Positions 1 to 8,240 of a stretch of 14,613 bases of DNA are shown here, in pieces. Made by a program: the position numbers and the translations under genes. Below the pieces are notes generated by a model. It saw only the letters and a program-made list of their open reading frames with translations, made no database searches and was not told where the DNA came from. The DNA is from an uncultured Alphaproteobacteria bacterium (GTDB taxonomy: Bacteria > Pseudomonadota > Alphaproteobacteria > Micavibrionales > Micavibrionaceae): contig CAMLMM010000049.1 in the NCBI GenBank assembly GCA_946481105.1, positions 1 to 14,613 on the forward strand, written 5' to 3'. Position 1 is the stretch's first letter. Each line of letters opens with the position of its first letter.

Positions 1-2789
1 CCATGGCCGGCGTCATGAAGTCCACCCAGCCCAAGGAAAAACTGGTCGGCCAGCCCCCGGATTGAACCCATTTCAAATGCGTTGGTCGTATCGATATTCC
101 CGCCCATGACGTTTGTCACCAGCAACGCGAAAATCCCGTTCAGCCCGGCCGCTAAGGCTGAGAAACAACCAAAAGCGGCAATCAGGGATATCACCGTGAC
201 GATGGGGCGAAGGAAGATTTCAAGTATCAGGAAATACCCGCTGGCTGCCGCATCGCCAGGCAGACCGGGGCCCCCGCTGCGCAGATGGGCCAGCGCCCAG
301 AGCGGTGTGCCGACCATGGCTTCAAATATCGTTTTAACCCAGGCGCCCACAGCAAAGAAAAAATACAGGAAGGGCAGGAAGGGCAGTACATAGTGCAGCA
401 CGACCCCGGCAGTCAGGCCGATAACGGCGAATTCAATGGCGGCTTTCGCAACGGCCCCACCGGCATGTCCCAGGGCGTTCGCCCCGGTTGCCCCGCCGCC
501 TGCCATATGGGCCAGACCGCCGGCAAAAGATGATCCGGTCGCGACAATCAGGTTAAGAATGGCTTTATCGATCAGCAGGCGGCCAATGGCGGAAAGCTGT
601 ACCATCGGCGTGACCGAGTTATTTCTATACAAATCAAAGGCTTTTATCTGAGAGAACAGGCCTGCCATCGCGCCCAGTACCGGGTTATTATAGGTGGTGG
701 GATTCGACACGACCGGATCCACAACGTTTTCGTTATGGAAGAGCTGGTTGCATAGCGCGTAATAACTGGAGGCGGCTTCAGCCGAGAACTGGTTATTCTG
801 TGCCCCGGTATTTGCTTCGCTGGTTCCTGCGCGCCGCGGATTAAATTTTTCACAATATTTCCCCCCCACCTTGGAGTCGTTCTTCACCCGCTCGGTGCTG
901 ATCTCGTTCATCACCATGGGTAGCTTGGAAACTTTCGGGGGGTTATTCACGGCGGAGTAAAGCGAGCCGTTCCGCTCGGAGATCTTGTTATACCAAAGTC
1001 CGGCACCACCCCAGCCATGCTTCATGACTTGAACAGTCATTGAAAAGGGATTGGCCTGTCCTAGCGCGTCATAGGATGTGCTGCCGATAGAGTGGAAGGG
1101 GGAATAGGATGGGCCGTAATTCGTTCCAGCCAGGAAGTCATAAGCGCTGATGCCAGCCATATCAAACGCGTAGGTATAATAGTCATTCTTGTTAATCAGT
1201 TCGTTCCAATAGGCACTGGGGACTGGATCCTTACATTTGCCCAGATAGTCGCCTTTGTCAGTATTAATGCTTTCATAACCATCACCGTCTGCATCAAATA
1301 TACAATCAGGGTTACCTGTATACCCTCCTGCATAAAGATCATTCATATACTGCCGCACGAAAGAGGATGTGCGCATGTATTCGCGGATAACAGCCAGATC
1401 AGAGTTATGCTCAAAGTTGCTAAGTGTTCGCCCTTGACGGACAATGTCTATTAGCACGTTCATTGTAGCGTAAAAATAGGCCTCGGCAGCAAATATCCCT
1501 TCGCCAGTGTAGCTGGTTACAGGGATGATTACTTCACCGCAAACAGGTAAAACCCCTCCTTCGTATTCTTTGAAGCGATCAGGATTCTTTGGGTCAAAGT
1601 AACCTATCGTCAGATGGATATCGGTAAGATCAGAAAACTCTAGAGCCTTAGCAAAGTCATCACTGGCGGATCCATTAAGAATGCCACTAGGCGTCGCGTT
1701 ATAATCATTATTACTTGTTATTAAAGAGGCAGGTTGTCCCCCATAAGGAAACATGGCTAAACGATCTTTGCCCTTGACTAGAAAGACGTTGACTAGATAA
1801 GGCCCCTTGTGCCCGTCAGGGCTGTCCATCCAGAATTGGGCAAAGTAATTGGTAAGGCCGCAAGATTTAATCAGCAGCAGGTTTTTAATCACACCGGTAT
1901 TATCCGGGAGGTTGGCGGCGGCTACCAGGTTTTCATTCGATTCACCGATAGGGTTGGTGCCGGACATGGAGTTATATTGAATCCAGGCATTTGTCGCGAG
2001 ACTGGATCCCCATTTGGCCATGTAAAGCGTAATCCATTGCGCGGAGTTCAGGCCGTAGGAAACCGGGATTAACAACCCCAGCGCCACCAGGAAACGCAGC
2101 GGCAACCAGCCGAAATTATGCGAACCTTGGTCGCCGTCGGATACGGCGTCCAAGGCTTTGCCTGTCTGAGTGACGGTGTAAACCATCTGCACCACATGGA
2201 ACAGGAACATGATAACGGCCAGAATGAATATGCCCCAGCTGAAGAAGCTGAATAACTGGCGTGTGGCATTGTGATAAGCGTTCGGGAACGCCCCATAGAC
2301 AGCAGCGTTGGTTGAGACTTCGGATTGATAAAGGCCCGGAATGCCAAAAACCTTGTCGAGCATCATAAAAGCGATGTCTTTTTGCGGATAGGTTGTTTGA
2401 AAAAGGGAAAACAGACCAGCCGCGTTCGCAGTACTGAAGAACACCATAAAGAACAGGCCGACCATATACAGACCGAGCATGACAATGCCGCAGAGTATGG
2501 CCCCGAAAATAATAATCTGGTCGATATTCTTGCTGTTGAGCTCCAGTCTGCTGGCGGCTTCGGCCATGACGCCGCGCAGGGTGACGGGCTTGGTATTGCC
2601 CGGCTGAAAGCAGGGATGGGTGCGCGGCAGGAGACGGAACGTATAAAGCGTCGAGGCCACAAGAAAAGTGAGTGTGGCCATATGCGAAAAGACGAGCTGT
2701 CTCAGCCGCGGAAGAATGCCCGGCAGGAACGCATATCCGACTATGTTCTTTTTTGTTACCAGCACCGCCTCACCAGACCCGAAGACCAC
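1..2789 (-). CDS. dotA: DotA/TraY-family type IVB secretion protein, C-terminus cut by window edge
   Basis: This is an inner-membrane component of Dot/Icm (IncI-like) type IVB secretion or conjugation machines. The frame is open for about 929 codons and leaves the window at base 1 without a stop. Hydrophobic segments lie near residues 37-54, 92-118, about 178-200 and 227-250. A large soluble, probably periplasmic part follows (about 255-770), then several more membrane segments (about 780-895). Family-like stretches include FLPGILPRLRQL near the start, NSKNIDQIIIFGAI (85-98) and GSHNFGWLPLRFL around residue 227. There is no in-frame ATG near the start. A stop lies nine codons upstream of the GTG at 2789, which has GAAGG four bases before it. 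GTG at 2765 is the alternative. No other secretion gene is visible, so any cluster must lie to the left. Family call is good; the start is uncertain. Confidence 0.85.
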   Translation of the reverse strand, partial: MVFGSGEAVLVTKKNIVGYAFLPGILPRLRQLVFSHMATLTFLVASTLYTFRLLPRTHPCFQPGNTKPVTLRGVMAEAASRLELNSKNIDQIIIFGAILCGIVMLGLYMVGLFFMVFFSTANAAGLFSLFQTTYPQKDIAFMMLDKVFGIPGLYQSEVSTNAAVYGAFPNAYHNATRQLFSFFSWGIFILAVIMFLFHVVQMVYTVTQTGKALDAVSDGDQGSHNFGWLPLRFLVALGLLIPVSYGLNSAQWITLYMAKWGSSLATNAWIQYNSMSGTNPIGESNENLVAAANLPDNTGVIKNLLLIKSCGLTNYFAQFWMDSPDGHKGPYLVNVFLVKGKDRLAMFPYGGQPASLITSNNDYNATPSGILNGSASDDFAKALEFSDLTDIHLTIGYFDPKNPDRFKEYEGGVLPVCGEVIIPVTSYTGEGIFAAEAYFYATMNVLIDIVRQGRTLSNFEHNSDLAVIREYMRTSSFVRQYMNDLYAGGYTGNPDCIFDADGDGYESINTDKGDYLGKCKDPVPSAYWNELINKNDYYTYAFDMAGISAYDFLAGTNYGPSYSPFHSIGSTSYDALGQANPFSMTVQVMKHGWGGAGLWYNKISERNGSLYSAVNNPPKVSKLPMVMNEISTERVKNDSKVGGKYCEKFNPRRAGTSEANTGAQNNQFSAEAASSYYALCNQLFHNENVVDPVVSNPTTYNNPVLGAMAGLFSQIKAFDLYRNNSVTPMVQLSAIGRLLIDKAILNLIVATGSSFAGGLAHMAGGGATGANALGHAGGAVAKAAIEFAVIGLTAGVVLHYVLPFLPFLYFFFAVGAWVKTIFEAMVGTPLWALAHLRSGGPGLPGDAAASGYFLILEIFLRPIVTVISLIAAFGCFSALAAGLNGIFALLVTNVMGGNIDTTNAFEMGSIRGLADQFFLGLGGLHDAGH

Positions 2790-2924
2790 ACCACCTTCGT
2801 AGGTGATATGTTAAAAATTCACACCACCCTAGTTTAGCCGGAAATAGATAAAATTTTATTTATATCGCGTTAATTACTTATATTTATTCGCTTTTACCGT
2901 ATTCCGCCTAATAAGCCATAATAA

Positions 2925-2954
2925 CACAGGGCTGGAAGATTCTCCAGCCCTGTG
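2925..2954 (-). terminator. Intrinsic terminator after efp
   Basis: A perfect 12-bp stem (2925-2936 with 2943-2954, arm CACAGGGCTGGA) closes a 6-base loop 30 bases beyond the efp stop. On the minus strand it is followed by a moderately T-rich TTATTATGG. It should end the earP-efp transcript and isolate dotA, whose own promoter must lie in the AT-rich 2790-2924 stretch. I could not assign a clear -35/-10 pair there. Confidence 0.75.
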
Positions 2955-2984
2955 CAGAAAAAATGGCAAAATTAAGGCAGTTTC

Positions 2985-3542
2985 TTATTTAGCGCGGCTG
3001 ACATATTCGTCAGTACGGGTGTCGATTTCGATTTTATCACCGATTTCAACAAAAGCCGGGACCTGAATTTCGTAGCCGGATGGCAGCTTGGCCGGTTTCA
3101 TAACCTTACCGGAGGTATCACCGCGTACGGCTGGCTCCGTATAGACGATTTCGCGGACGATTTTTGTTGGCGCAGTTACTGAGATAGGTTTGCCGTTATA
3201 GAAGGTCACTTCGCATGGCATTTGCTCTTCCAGGTATTTCAGGATGCCCTCAATATCGTCGCCGGAAAGTTCATACTGGTTGTACTCAGCGTCCATAAAA
3301 ACATACATGTCGCCATCGGCGTAAGAATAGCTGACTTCCTTAGTTTCCAGGATAATATCCTCAAACTTTTCGTCTGTCTTGTAAACGCCTTCAGAGTTTG
3401 TGCCGGTCAGGATATTGCGGAACTTGAATTTCATAACCGCGGCGTTGCGGCCTGATTTGTTATATTCAGCTTTTTGAATCACCATAGGCGCGCCATCCAT
3501 GACGACCACATTCCCGGATTTCAGATCTTGTGCAAATTTCAT
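2985..3542 (-). CDS. efp: Elongation factor P, Arg32 type
   Basis: EF-P binds between the P and E sites of a ribosome stalled on consecutive prolines and stimulates peptide bond formation. The 185-residue protein has the normal length and three-domain layout: an N-terminal KOW-like domain (1-65), a central OB domain (66-127) and a C-terminal OB domain (128-185). The modified loop reads KSGRNA with arginine at exactly residue 32 and alanine at 34. This is the form glycosylated by EarP; it lacks the lysine used by EpmA/EpmB. earP sits directly upstream on the same strand with an 18-base gap. TAAGGA about nine bases before the ATG is a convincing ribosome binding site. A strong terminator follows. 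Recognition is very secure. Confidence 0.97.
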   Translation of the reverse strand: MKFAQDLKSGNVVVMDGAPMVIQKAEYNKSGRNAAVMKFKFRNILTGTNSEGVYKTDEKFEDIILETKEVSYSYADGDMYVFMDAEYNQYELSGDDIEGILKYLEEQMPCEVTFYNGKPISVTAPTKIVREIVYTEPAVRGDTSGKVMKPAKLPSGYEIQVPAFVEIGDKIEIDTRTDEYVSRAK

Positions 3543-3560
3543 GTTGTTATTCCTTATAGT

Positions 3561-4643
3561 CTAGTCTCGTTGGTTCTTATAAAACTGCAGAAGGCGCGTT
3601 GCTAAATCGTCCTGAGCGGCCAGCCCCTCGGCCCAGCGCCGCGCTCCTGCGGTCAATACTGGCAAAGAATCGAGCAATTGATGCCAGATATCTTGTTGAT
3701 TGCGGCCCCCTTCATTCCACAAATTATGCGCGCTGGCAAGTAAATCCCGCGTATCCGTATCGAATGTCGAACCATAAAGTTTCAGGAAAGCATGGAGCTT
3801 TATCAGGTGGGCATTCTCCGCTTGGACATATATATTCCATATCATTGGAACGCCAGCCAGTTGCGCCCGGACAAAACTGTCTTCGCCACGGACAAAATTC
3901 AGGTCGCAGGTCCAGAGAAGATTGTCATAATTTTTTTGTGTAAGGAAAGGAGTTTTATAGAGAGTCAGATTGCCCTTGGTTTCTATGGCAATATTATCGC
4001 GTTTTTGTGGCTGGAATACCCGTACGGGGCATGAAAAACCTGACACAGAAGATAAAAAATCATTTAGGGGAGCGCTTGGGTAGCAAAAAAGCGACAAATC
4101 AAGACAATTTTTATCCTTTTCAGGCAAATAAAACCTTTTTCGCCAGATATTTTGCGCTGAAAAATCATTTTTAAAGGCCCCGCATGTGCTCTCAAGGTCT
4201 TTTTCCTGAATCAATCCCCCAGTTTGTTGGCTGAAACCTGGAAAGAAAACTGTCTTGCGTAATCCGGTGGCGGGATGGGTGGAGGGAATAGCATGAAAAT
4301 CTTTAACCCAGTCCTCGGCGCTTAAATATTCCAGATCTATCCAGACAGGAGCAACCGGACGCGATGTCATTAATGACGTGACTGTATCAGGAAGGTTACA
4401 GCCAAAGGCCTCAATCACCATATCAGCGGTGTAAGTCAATATCAGCCTATCGTCCCATGTCTGGATATTCAGTTGGTGATCATGCGGCTCCATCATGTCT
4501 GCCAGTGTCTCGGGCAGGTCGATAAACAGGCGTACCGGGCCAATCGTTGATTGCCAATGCCGCGCCAGACGCAGGCAGAAACCAGCATCACCGAAATTGT
4601 CGATAACTTTGCAGAATAAATCTAGCGTTATGGGCGGATTCAT
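3561..4643 (-). CDS. earP: EF-P arginine rhamnosyltransferase EarP
   Basis: EarP is an inverting GT-B glycosyltransferase that moves rhamnose from dTDP-rhamnose onto EF-P Arg32, which is needed for EF-P activity in this branch. The 360 residues match the family length. Diagnostic motifs are present: the N-terminal DLFCKVIDNFGDAGF with Asp15 and Asp19 (counterparts of the catalytic and arginine-binding aspartates), WIDLEYLSAEDWV at 101-113, FCYPS around Tyr188 (nucleotide-sugar site), and RGEDSFVRAQLAGVP starting at residue 252 with the conserved Glu-Asp pair. It lies 18 bases before efp, whose product has the matching Arg32. No clear Shine-Dalgarno sequence precedes the ATG. A promoter-like element ends only six bases upstream, so a leaderless mRNA is possible. 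msrB ends 49 bases upstream, so read-through is also possible. Confidence 0.95.
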   Translation of the reverse strand: MNPPITLDLFCKVIDNFGDAGFCLRLARHWQSTIGPVRLFIDLPETLADMMEPHDHQLNIQTWDDRLILTYTADMVIEAFGCNLPDTVTSLMTSRPVAPVWIDLEYLSAEDWVKDFHAIPSTHPATGLRKTVFFPGFSQQTGGLIQEKDLESTCGAFKNDFSAQNIWRKRFYLPEKDKNCLDLSLFCYPSAPLNDFLSSVSGFSCPVRVFQPQKRDNIAIETKGNLTLYKTPFLTQKNYDNLLWTCDLNFVRGEDSFVRAQLAGVPMIWNIYVQAENAHLIKLHAFLKLYGSTFDTDTRDLLASAHNLWNEGGRNQQDIWHQLLDSLPVLTAGARRWAEGLAAQDDLATRLLQFYKNQRD

Positions 4644-4649
4644 AACGTA

Positions 4650-4678
4650 GCTATAAAATCCGGAGCCTTACCTTGCAA
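4650..4678 (-). promoter_or_regulatory. Candidate sigma70-like promoter for earP-efp
   Basis: On the minus strand TTGCAA (4673-4678) and TATAGC (4650-4655) are separated by exactly 17 bases, each matching four of six consensus positions. The -10 ends six bases before the earP ATG, which would put the transcription start at or beside the start codon. That fits the absence of a ribosome binding site. This is a motif match only. The -35 lies within a 10-bp palindrome CCTTGCAAGG at 4671-4680. Confidence 0.4.
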
Positions 4679-4692
4679 GGAGAAGATGATGG

Positions 4693-5235
4693 CTATTTCT
4701 GCGCCATGCTGAAAAGCCGAGTGTAGTCGCCATAACCTTCCACCTCGAGTTTATCAACCGGAATAAACCGCAGCGAAGCCGAGTTGATGCAATAGCGCAG
4801 TCCACCTTTATCTTTCGGACCGTCATCAAACACATGTCCCAGATGCGAGTCAGCCTGCCGTGACCGGACTTCGACCCGGTCCATGCCATGGGTAATATCA
4901 TGATGTTCAATTATGCTGGATTGATTGAGCGGTTTGGTAAAGCTTGGCCAGCCTGTACCAGAGTCGAATTTGTCCCGTGATGAAAATAATGGCTCGCCCG
5001 ATACGACATCGACGTAGATGCCATCGGCATGATTGTCCCAGAATTCATTCTGGAACGGAGGCTCGGTTCCGTTCTGCTGCGTTACATAGTGTTGTATGGC
5101 TGATAATTTTTCCATGTTTATCCTTTGCTGTTTTATATGGATCAACGGCTGTGACGCGTGGACGGTTCCGATAACCAAGGCGGCCAGCGCGGTTCCGGAT
5201 GCAATGAGTGCCAGCTTCTTATTTATTTTTTTCAT
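4693..5235 (-). CDS. msrB: Exported peptide methionine-R-sulfoxide reductase MsrB, zinc-free, single-cysteine form
   Basis: MsrB reduces the R form of methionine sulfoxide in proteins. Residues 1-28 form a signal peptide (basic start, hydrophobic core, cut near VHA-S), placing the enzyme in the periplasm. The catalytic domain (about 40-175) shows [42 protein letters not shown] and [13 protein letters not shown], with catalytic Cys149. The two CxxC pairs that hold zinc in many MsrBs are absent: the equivalents are YVDVVSG and RSRQADS. Cys149 is the only cysteine in the whole protein, so there is no internal resolving cysteine and the sulfenic acid must be reduced by a partner, plausibly the DipZ-like protein two genes upstream. 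The start overlaps the end of msrA by 17 bases, implying translational coupling. An internal ATG at Met41 would give a cytosolic form, but the signal peptide favours the long start. Confidence 0.95.
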   Translation of the reverse strand: MKKINKKLALIASGTALAALVIGTVHASQPLIHIKQQRINMEKLSAIQHYVTQQNGTEPPFQNEFWDNHADGIYVDVVSGEPLFSSRDKFDSGTGWPSFTKPLNQSSIIEHHDITHGMDRVEVRSRQADSHLGHVFDDGPKDKGGLRYCINSASLRFIPVDKLEVEGYGDYTRLFSMAQK

Positions 5236-5896
5236 TTGGTCGTCTCTCGGTATATAAATCAGTAAAGTTTTCCTTCAATGCCTGTACCTTTGGCAGGTCG
5301 TGACTAACGATATACGGATTATCGGGATGCAAGGCTGCGAAATCCTGATGATAATCTTCTGCCGGATAGAAGGCCGTCAAAGGCTCAAGCGTAGTTACAA
5401 TTTCATCATGAAAAAGTTTCGTATTGTTTAACTGCTTAATATAGGCCTGGGCCGTGCTTCGCTGCTCATCCGTTGCAAAAAATATTGCGGAGCGGTACTG
5501 CGTCCCTTGATCCGGGCCCTGTCTGTTCAGTTGGGTAGGATCGTGCACCACGCTGAAATATACCTGAAGTATATGACCAAAAGATACTTGCTGGGGGTCG
5601 TACATTACCTTCACGGCTTCGGCGTGACCGGTGTTACCGCTGCTCACCATATTGTAATGTGCAGTGCTGGCATCACCACCGGCATAACCGGAGATTGCAG
5701 ATTTTACGCCCTTGACGTGTTGGAAGACGGCTTGCACCCCCCAGAAACACCCGCCGGCCAGAACAATGGATTCAGATGGGGCAGTGGAGGTAATATCTTT
5801 TTCCGGCGCTGGAATATCCATCGCCCCGGCGGGGAGTGCCATACAGAACGTTGCAATAACAGGAAGAATATATCCCAGACCAATTAATGTGTTCAT
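5219..5896 (-). CDS. msrA: Exported peptide methionine-S-sulfoxide reductase MsrA
   Basis: MsrA reduces the S form of methionine sulfoxide, complementing MsrB. The 225-residue protein begins with a signal peptide (about 1-25, ending PAGA-MD), so it acts in the periplasm. The active site GGCFWG places catalytic Cys50. [31 protein letters not shown] and QYRSAIFF are standard family segments. Near the C-terminus, [12 protein letters not shown] has isoleucine where many MsrAs carry a resolving cysteine. The only other cysteine is Cys18 in the signal peptide, so the mature enzyme is single-cysteine. It lies 18 bases after dipZ and overlaps msrB. A purine-rich GGAGAGAAAAGC precedes the ATG. The MsrA call is very secure; partner-dependent recycling is inference. 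Confidence 0.96.
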   Translation of the reverse strand: MNTLIGLGYILPVIATFCMALPAGAMDIPAPEKDITSTAPSESIVLAGGCFWGVQAVFQHVKGVKSAISGYAGGDASTAHYNMVSSGNTGHAEAVKVMYDPQQVSFGHILQVYFSVVHDPTQLNRQGPDQGTQYRSAIFFATDEQRSTAQAYIKQLNNTKLFHDEIVTTLEPLTAFYPAEDYHQDFAALHPDNPYIVSHDLPKVQALKENFTDLYTERRPNEKNK

Positions 5897-5914
5897 TGCT
5901 TTTCTCTCCTTTTC

Positions 5915-7555
5915 TTATAAACCAAATGTAAATGCGTACATATACAGTCCGGGCGCGGTGGCGGTAAGGCGAAGTATTCCGTCTTCAAGATTGGGTTGAC
6001 TGATCAGTTCATACAGGCGCTGCTCTTTGACCCGTACCACGCCATCACTGACATCCGAGCCTTTGATAGTATTTATATCGCGATCGTCCACGCTAACTTT
6101 TACATCAATTGACTGCCCTGAGGCTGAGCCCATCACCAGAAAAACTTTTCCAGCCCGGTAATGCAGGGCAAGTGTGGTGTTATCCTGTAAGGATGTAATA
6201 CGTTCATGATGGATATTCCAGTTCCCGCCCAGCGCCCAGTGATGCAAATCTATATTATCCGGCAGGATGAAATTCTGCGGACCATTTGTGAGTTGCCCAT
6301 TTGCAGAATTAGCCGCACGGGTAGACCCCAGATAGGTTTCCGGTGTTTGTTTATTGCTGAAAACGGCCCTGTTATCCATCTTTACCATTTCCGGATTCAA
6401 CCCTAGCAACTCCCGGATTTTACTTTCCGTGACGTCATAATTGCCTTCGCCGAAATGGGTGTAGACGACCTGGCCATTTTTATCGATGAGGTAATGTGCT
6501 GGCCAGTATTTGTTCTTATAATTTGTCCAGGTCACGAATTTATTATCAAGGCCTACCGGATAGGTGATGCCGAATTTTTTCGTGGCCATGACAACATTGT
6601 CCATTTTCTCTTCGAACGCGAATTCGGGCGCATGGATACCGATGACGACAAAGCCTTTATTTTTATAGGTATCATACCATTTGGTCACATGCGGCAATGT
6701 GCGAATGCAATTGATGCAGGAATAGGTCCAGAAATCAATTAGTGCGACTTTACCTTTGAGATCACCCATCGTCAGGGGCTTGGAGTTTACCCAGCTGGTA
6801 ATGCCTGCAATTTCAGGGGCAGGGTAAGGCGTAAACGCTTCCTCGGTGATTTTTGTTTCACTGCTGCCAAGTTTTAAGGCAACCCAGGCTCCGATATTAA
6901 ATCCGAACAAGCCAAACAGCGCAAACAGGATAATCAGCCCGCCCATCGCGCGGCGTATTGCTGTGGCATGGCGGGAAAGGGCCCGAATATAGGTAGTGAG
7001 TGTATTGCTGAAAAGCGCGATCATCAGCATCGGAAGGCCGGCGCCCAGTGCAAAGGCAAATATGGTGAGGGCTGCGGCGGCACCGTCATGCGCCTGAATA
7101 ACCTGCAACAAAGCGGCAGCAAGAATTGGTCCGGCGCAGGGTGTCCATACGACCCCGATCAGCACGCCGATAAGCAAGGCACCCCACACCGGGTGGTTTG
7201 TAGCTTTGCTGCCGCTGGCCTGTTGAGCTGAATCAGCGACGCGTCCGGTTAATCCCACAAAACGGTTTTCAAGCGCAGGAATGACCATCACAAGGCCAAA
7301 CGCAAGCAACAGAATATAGGAAGCTATCTGGATATTATCAGGGGCGACCATCAGCAAAGCCAAAACCTGCCGTGCCGTCAGCGAGAAAATTGTAAAGCTT
7401 AAGATAAACCCGGCGATAATCAAAAAGGGACGAATGCGTGATGTCGCCGTTGAACTGGCGAGGATAAAGGGCAGGATAGGCAATATGCAGGGGGATAAAG
7501 CCAGGCCGAAACCTTCGGCCAGTGCGAGAAATATACCTGAAACATCTTGGGTCAT
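5915..7555 (-). CDS. dipZ: DipZ-like thiol-disulfide carrier (CcdA/DsbD membrane domain, TlpA-like thioredoxin, C-terminal beta domain)
   Basis: This 546-residue fusion probably carries electrons from cytoplasmic thioredoxin across the inner membrane to periplasmic partners. Residues 1-225 form a CcdA/DsbD-type bundle of about six membrane helices with the redox motifs SPCILP (Cys23) and WTPCAGP (Cys140). Residues about 245-385 are a TlpA/AhpC-like thioredoxin domain with active site CINC (Cys280, Cys283) after DFWTYS, and a cis-proline-like WPAHYLID segment. Residues about 400-546 resemble the galactose-binding-like C-terminal domain of DipZ proteins. The neighbours msrA and msrB lack resolving cysteines, so this protein is their likely reductant, comparable in logic to the linked Trx and Msr domains of neisserial PilB. 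TAGGAG lies nine bases before the ATG. A SigF-type promoter precedes it. Family and motifs are directly visible; electron delivery to these two Msr enzymes is inferred. Confidence 0.9.
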   Translation of the reverse strand: MTQDVSGIFLALAEGFGLALSPCILPILPFILASSTATSRIRPFLIIAGFILSFTIFSLTARQVLALLMVAPDNIQIASYILLLAFGLVMVIPALENRFVGLTGRVADSAQQASGSKATNHPVWGALLIGVLIGVVWTPCAGPILAAALLQVIQAHDGAAAALTIFAFALGAGLPMLMIALFSNTLTTYIRALSRHATAIRRAMGGLIILFALFGLFGFNIGAWVALKLGSSETKITEEAFTPYPAPEIAGITSWVNSKPLTMGDLKGKVALIDFWTYSCINCIRTLPHVTKWYDTYKNKGFVVIGIHAPEFAFEEKMDNVVMATKKFGITYPVGLDNKFVTWTNYKNKYWPAHYLIDKNGQVVYTHFGEGNYDVTESKIRELLGLNPEMVKMDNRAVFSNKQTPETYLGSTRAANSANGQLTNGPQNFILPDNIDLHHWALGGNWNIHHERITSLQDNTTLALHYRAGKVFLVMGSASGQSIDVKVSVDDRDINTIKGSDVSDGVVRVKEQRLYELISQPNLEDGILRLTATAPGLYMYAFTFGL

Positions 7556-7581
7556 TACGATTATCTCCTACGATAAAGGTA

Positions 7582-7610
7582 AATACGCGGGGGAAGGAGA
7601 AAAGGTTACA
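7582..7610 (-). promoter_or_regulatory. SigF-type ECF promoter for dipZ-msrA-msrB
   Basis: On the minus strand TGTAACC (7604-7610) is followed after exactly 16 bases by CGTATT (7582-7587). It begins three bases after the nrsF stop and lies 27-55 bases before the dipZ ATG. The same arrangement precedes the sigma gene itself. GTAACC with a 16-base spacer and a CG-rich -10 is the known pattern of alphaproteobacterial SigF. A second promoter inside the operon would let the repair genes be induced more strongly than the regulators. Confidence 0.75.
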
Positions 7611-7613
7611 GCG

Positions 7614-8240
7614 TTACCAGTTTAACGCACGAGCCAGAAATCTACGGGCGAAAAAATAACTGCCCAGGACAGGCAAACCATAGGCAATCAGGATAAATGT
7701 CGGACTATCGACCTGACAATGAAAGGAGTAGCCCAGTCCTCCGAAGCTGGCGGCGGCTAGGCCTGTCAACCCGGCGACGCGTGGCAGATCCGGCGGGGCG
7801 AAATAACGCATCACATGTGTCAAAATGGCCATGCCGATTATGCTGTAAATCGTCACGTACCCCAGGCAGGTGATATAATTTATGGCCAGATCCGTATTGA
7901 ATGCATTCATGCCATTGCCGGAAAACCATTCATAGCCCATAAAGGTGGCAAATACCAACCCCAGCAACCAGGCCGGATAAGCGCCTATGGATTTTGTCTG
8001 GGGGACGGCGGCTTCACGCAACAGCAGAAATACAATAAGACTCAGCGATGCAAGCAACAGAGTTTTTATCCAGAACCCCTCTTGCACAGCCAGATTGATA
8101 AGTTCCGGGCGATAGCCAAGTATCATGTATGTGACCATGGCACAGAAGACAAAAAACCCGACCGCCACCCCTAGCAGGCTGAAGCGTGGTTGAGGGGGAG
8201 GCGCTTGCCCGAGAAGGGTAACTAAATCATCCGTTTTCAT
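7614..8240 (-). CDS. nrsF: NrsF-type membrane anti-sigma factor (DUF1109)
   Basis: NrsF proteins hold their partner ECF sigma factor inactive at the membrane and release it on redox or heavy-metal stress. The 208-residue protein has a short cytoplasmic N-terminus (about 1-20) and about six hydrophobic segments, near 21-41, 58-75, 88-103, 122-143, 155-172 and 182-198. The start MKTDDLVTLL is the usual sigma-contacting segment. Cys125 (in NYITCLGYV) and Cys175 (in YSFHCQVDSP) are 50 residues apart. They correspond to the paired cysteines required for stress sensing in characterised NrsF proteins. Cys33 is an extra. Its ATG overlaps the sigma factor's stop by four bases, so the pair is translationally coupled. 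The call rests on length, topology, the cysteine pair and the partner; sensing of oxidation is inferred. Confidence 0.9.
   Translation of the reverse strand: MKTDDLVTLLGQAPPPQPRFSLLGVAVGFFVFCAMVTYMILGYRPELINLAVQEGFWIKTLLLASLSLIVFLLLREAAVPQTKSIGAYPAWLLGLVFATFMGYEWFSGNGMNAFNTDLAINYITCLGYVTIYSIIGMAILTHVMRYFAPPDLPRVAGLTGLAAASFGGLGYSFHCQVDSPTFILIAYGLPVLGSYFFARRFLARALNW

Noticed and set aside
1310..1520. GTAACC boxes on the minus strand at 1310-1315 and 1515-1520
   Set aside because: Both are inside dotA coding sequence and have no CGTA-like box at a 16-base distance.
2325..2837. A 170-codon plus-strand open frame
   Set aside because: It lies antisense to the start of dotA, whose frame gives clear membrane helices and DotA family motifs; the plus-strand product has no recognisable features.
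4373..4400. TGTAACC inside earP followed by CGTCAT
   Set aside because: The spacer is 15 bases, the -10 differs, and it lies in the middle of the gene; probably chance.
4671..4680. Palindrome CCTTGCAAGG between msrB and earP as a terminator
   Set aside because: It has no loop and no T-run; it overlaps the proposed -35 box and is too small to end transcription.
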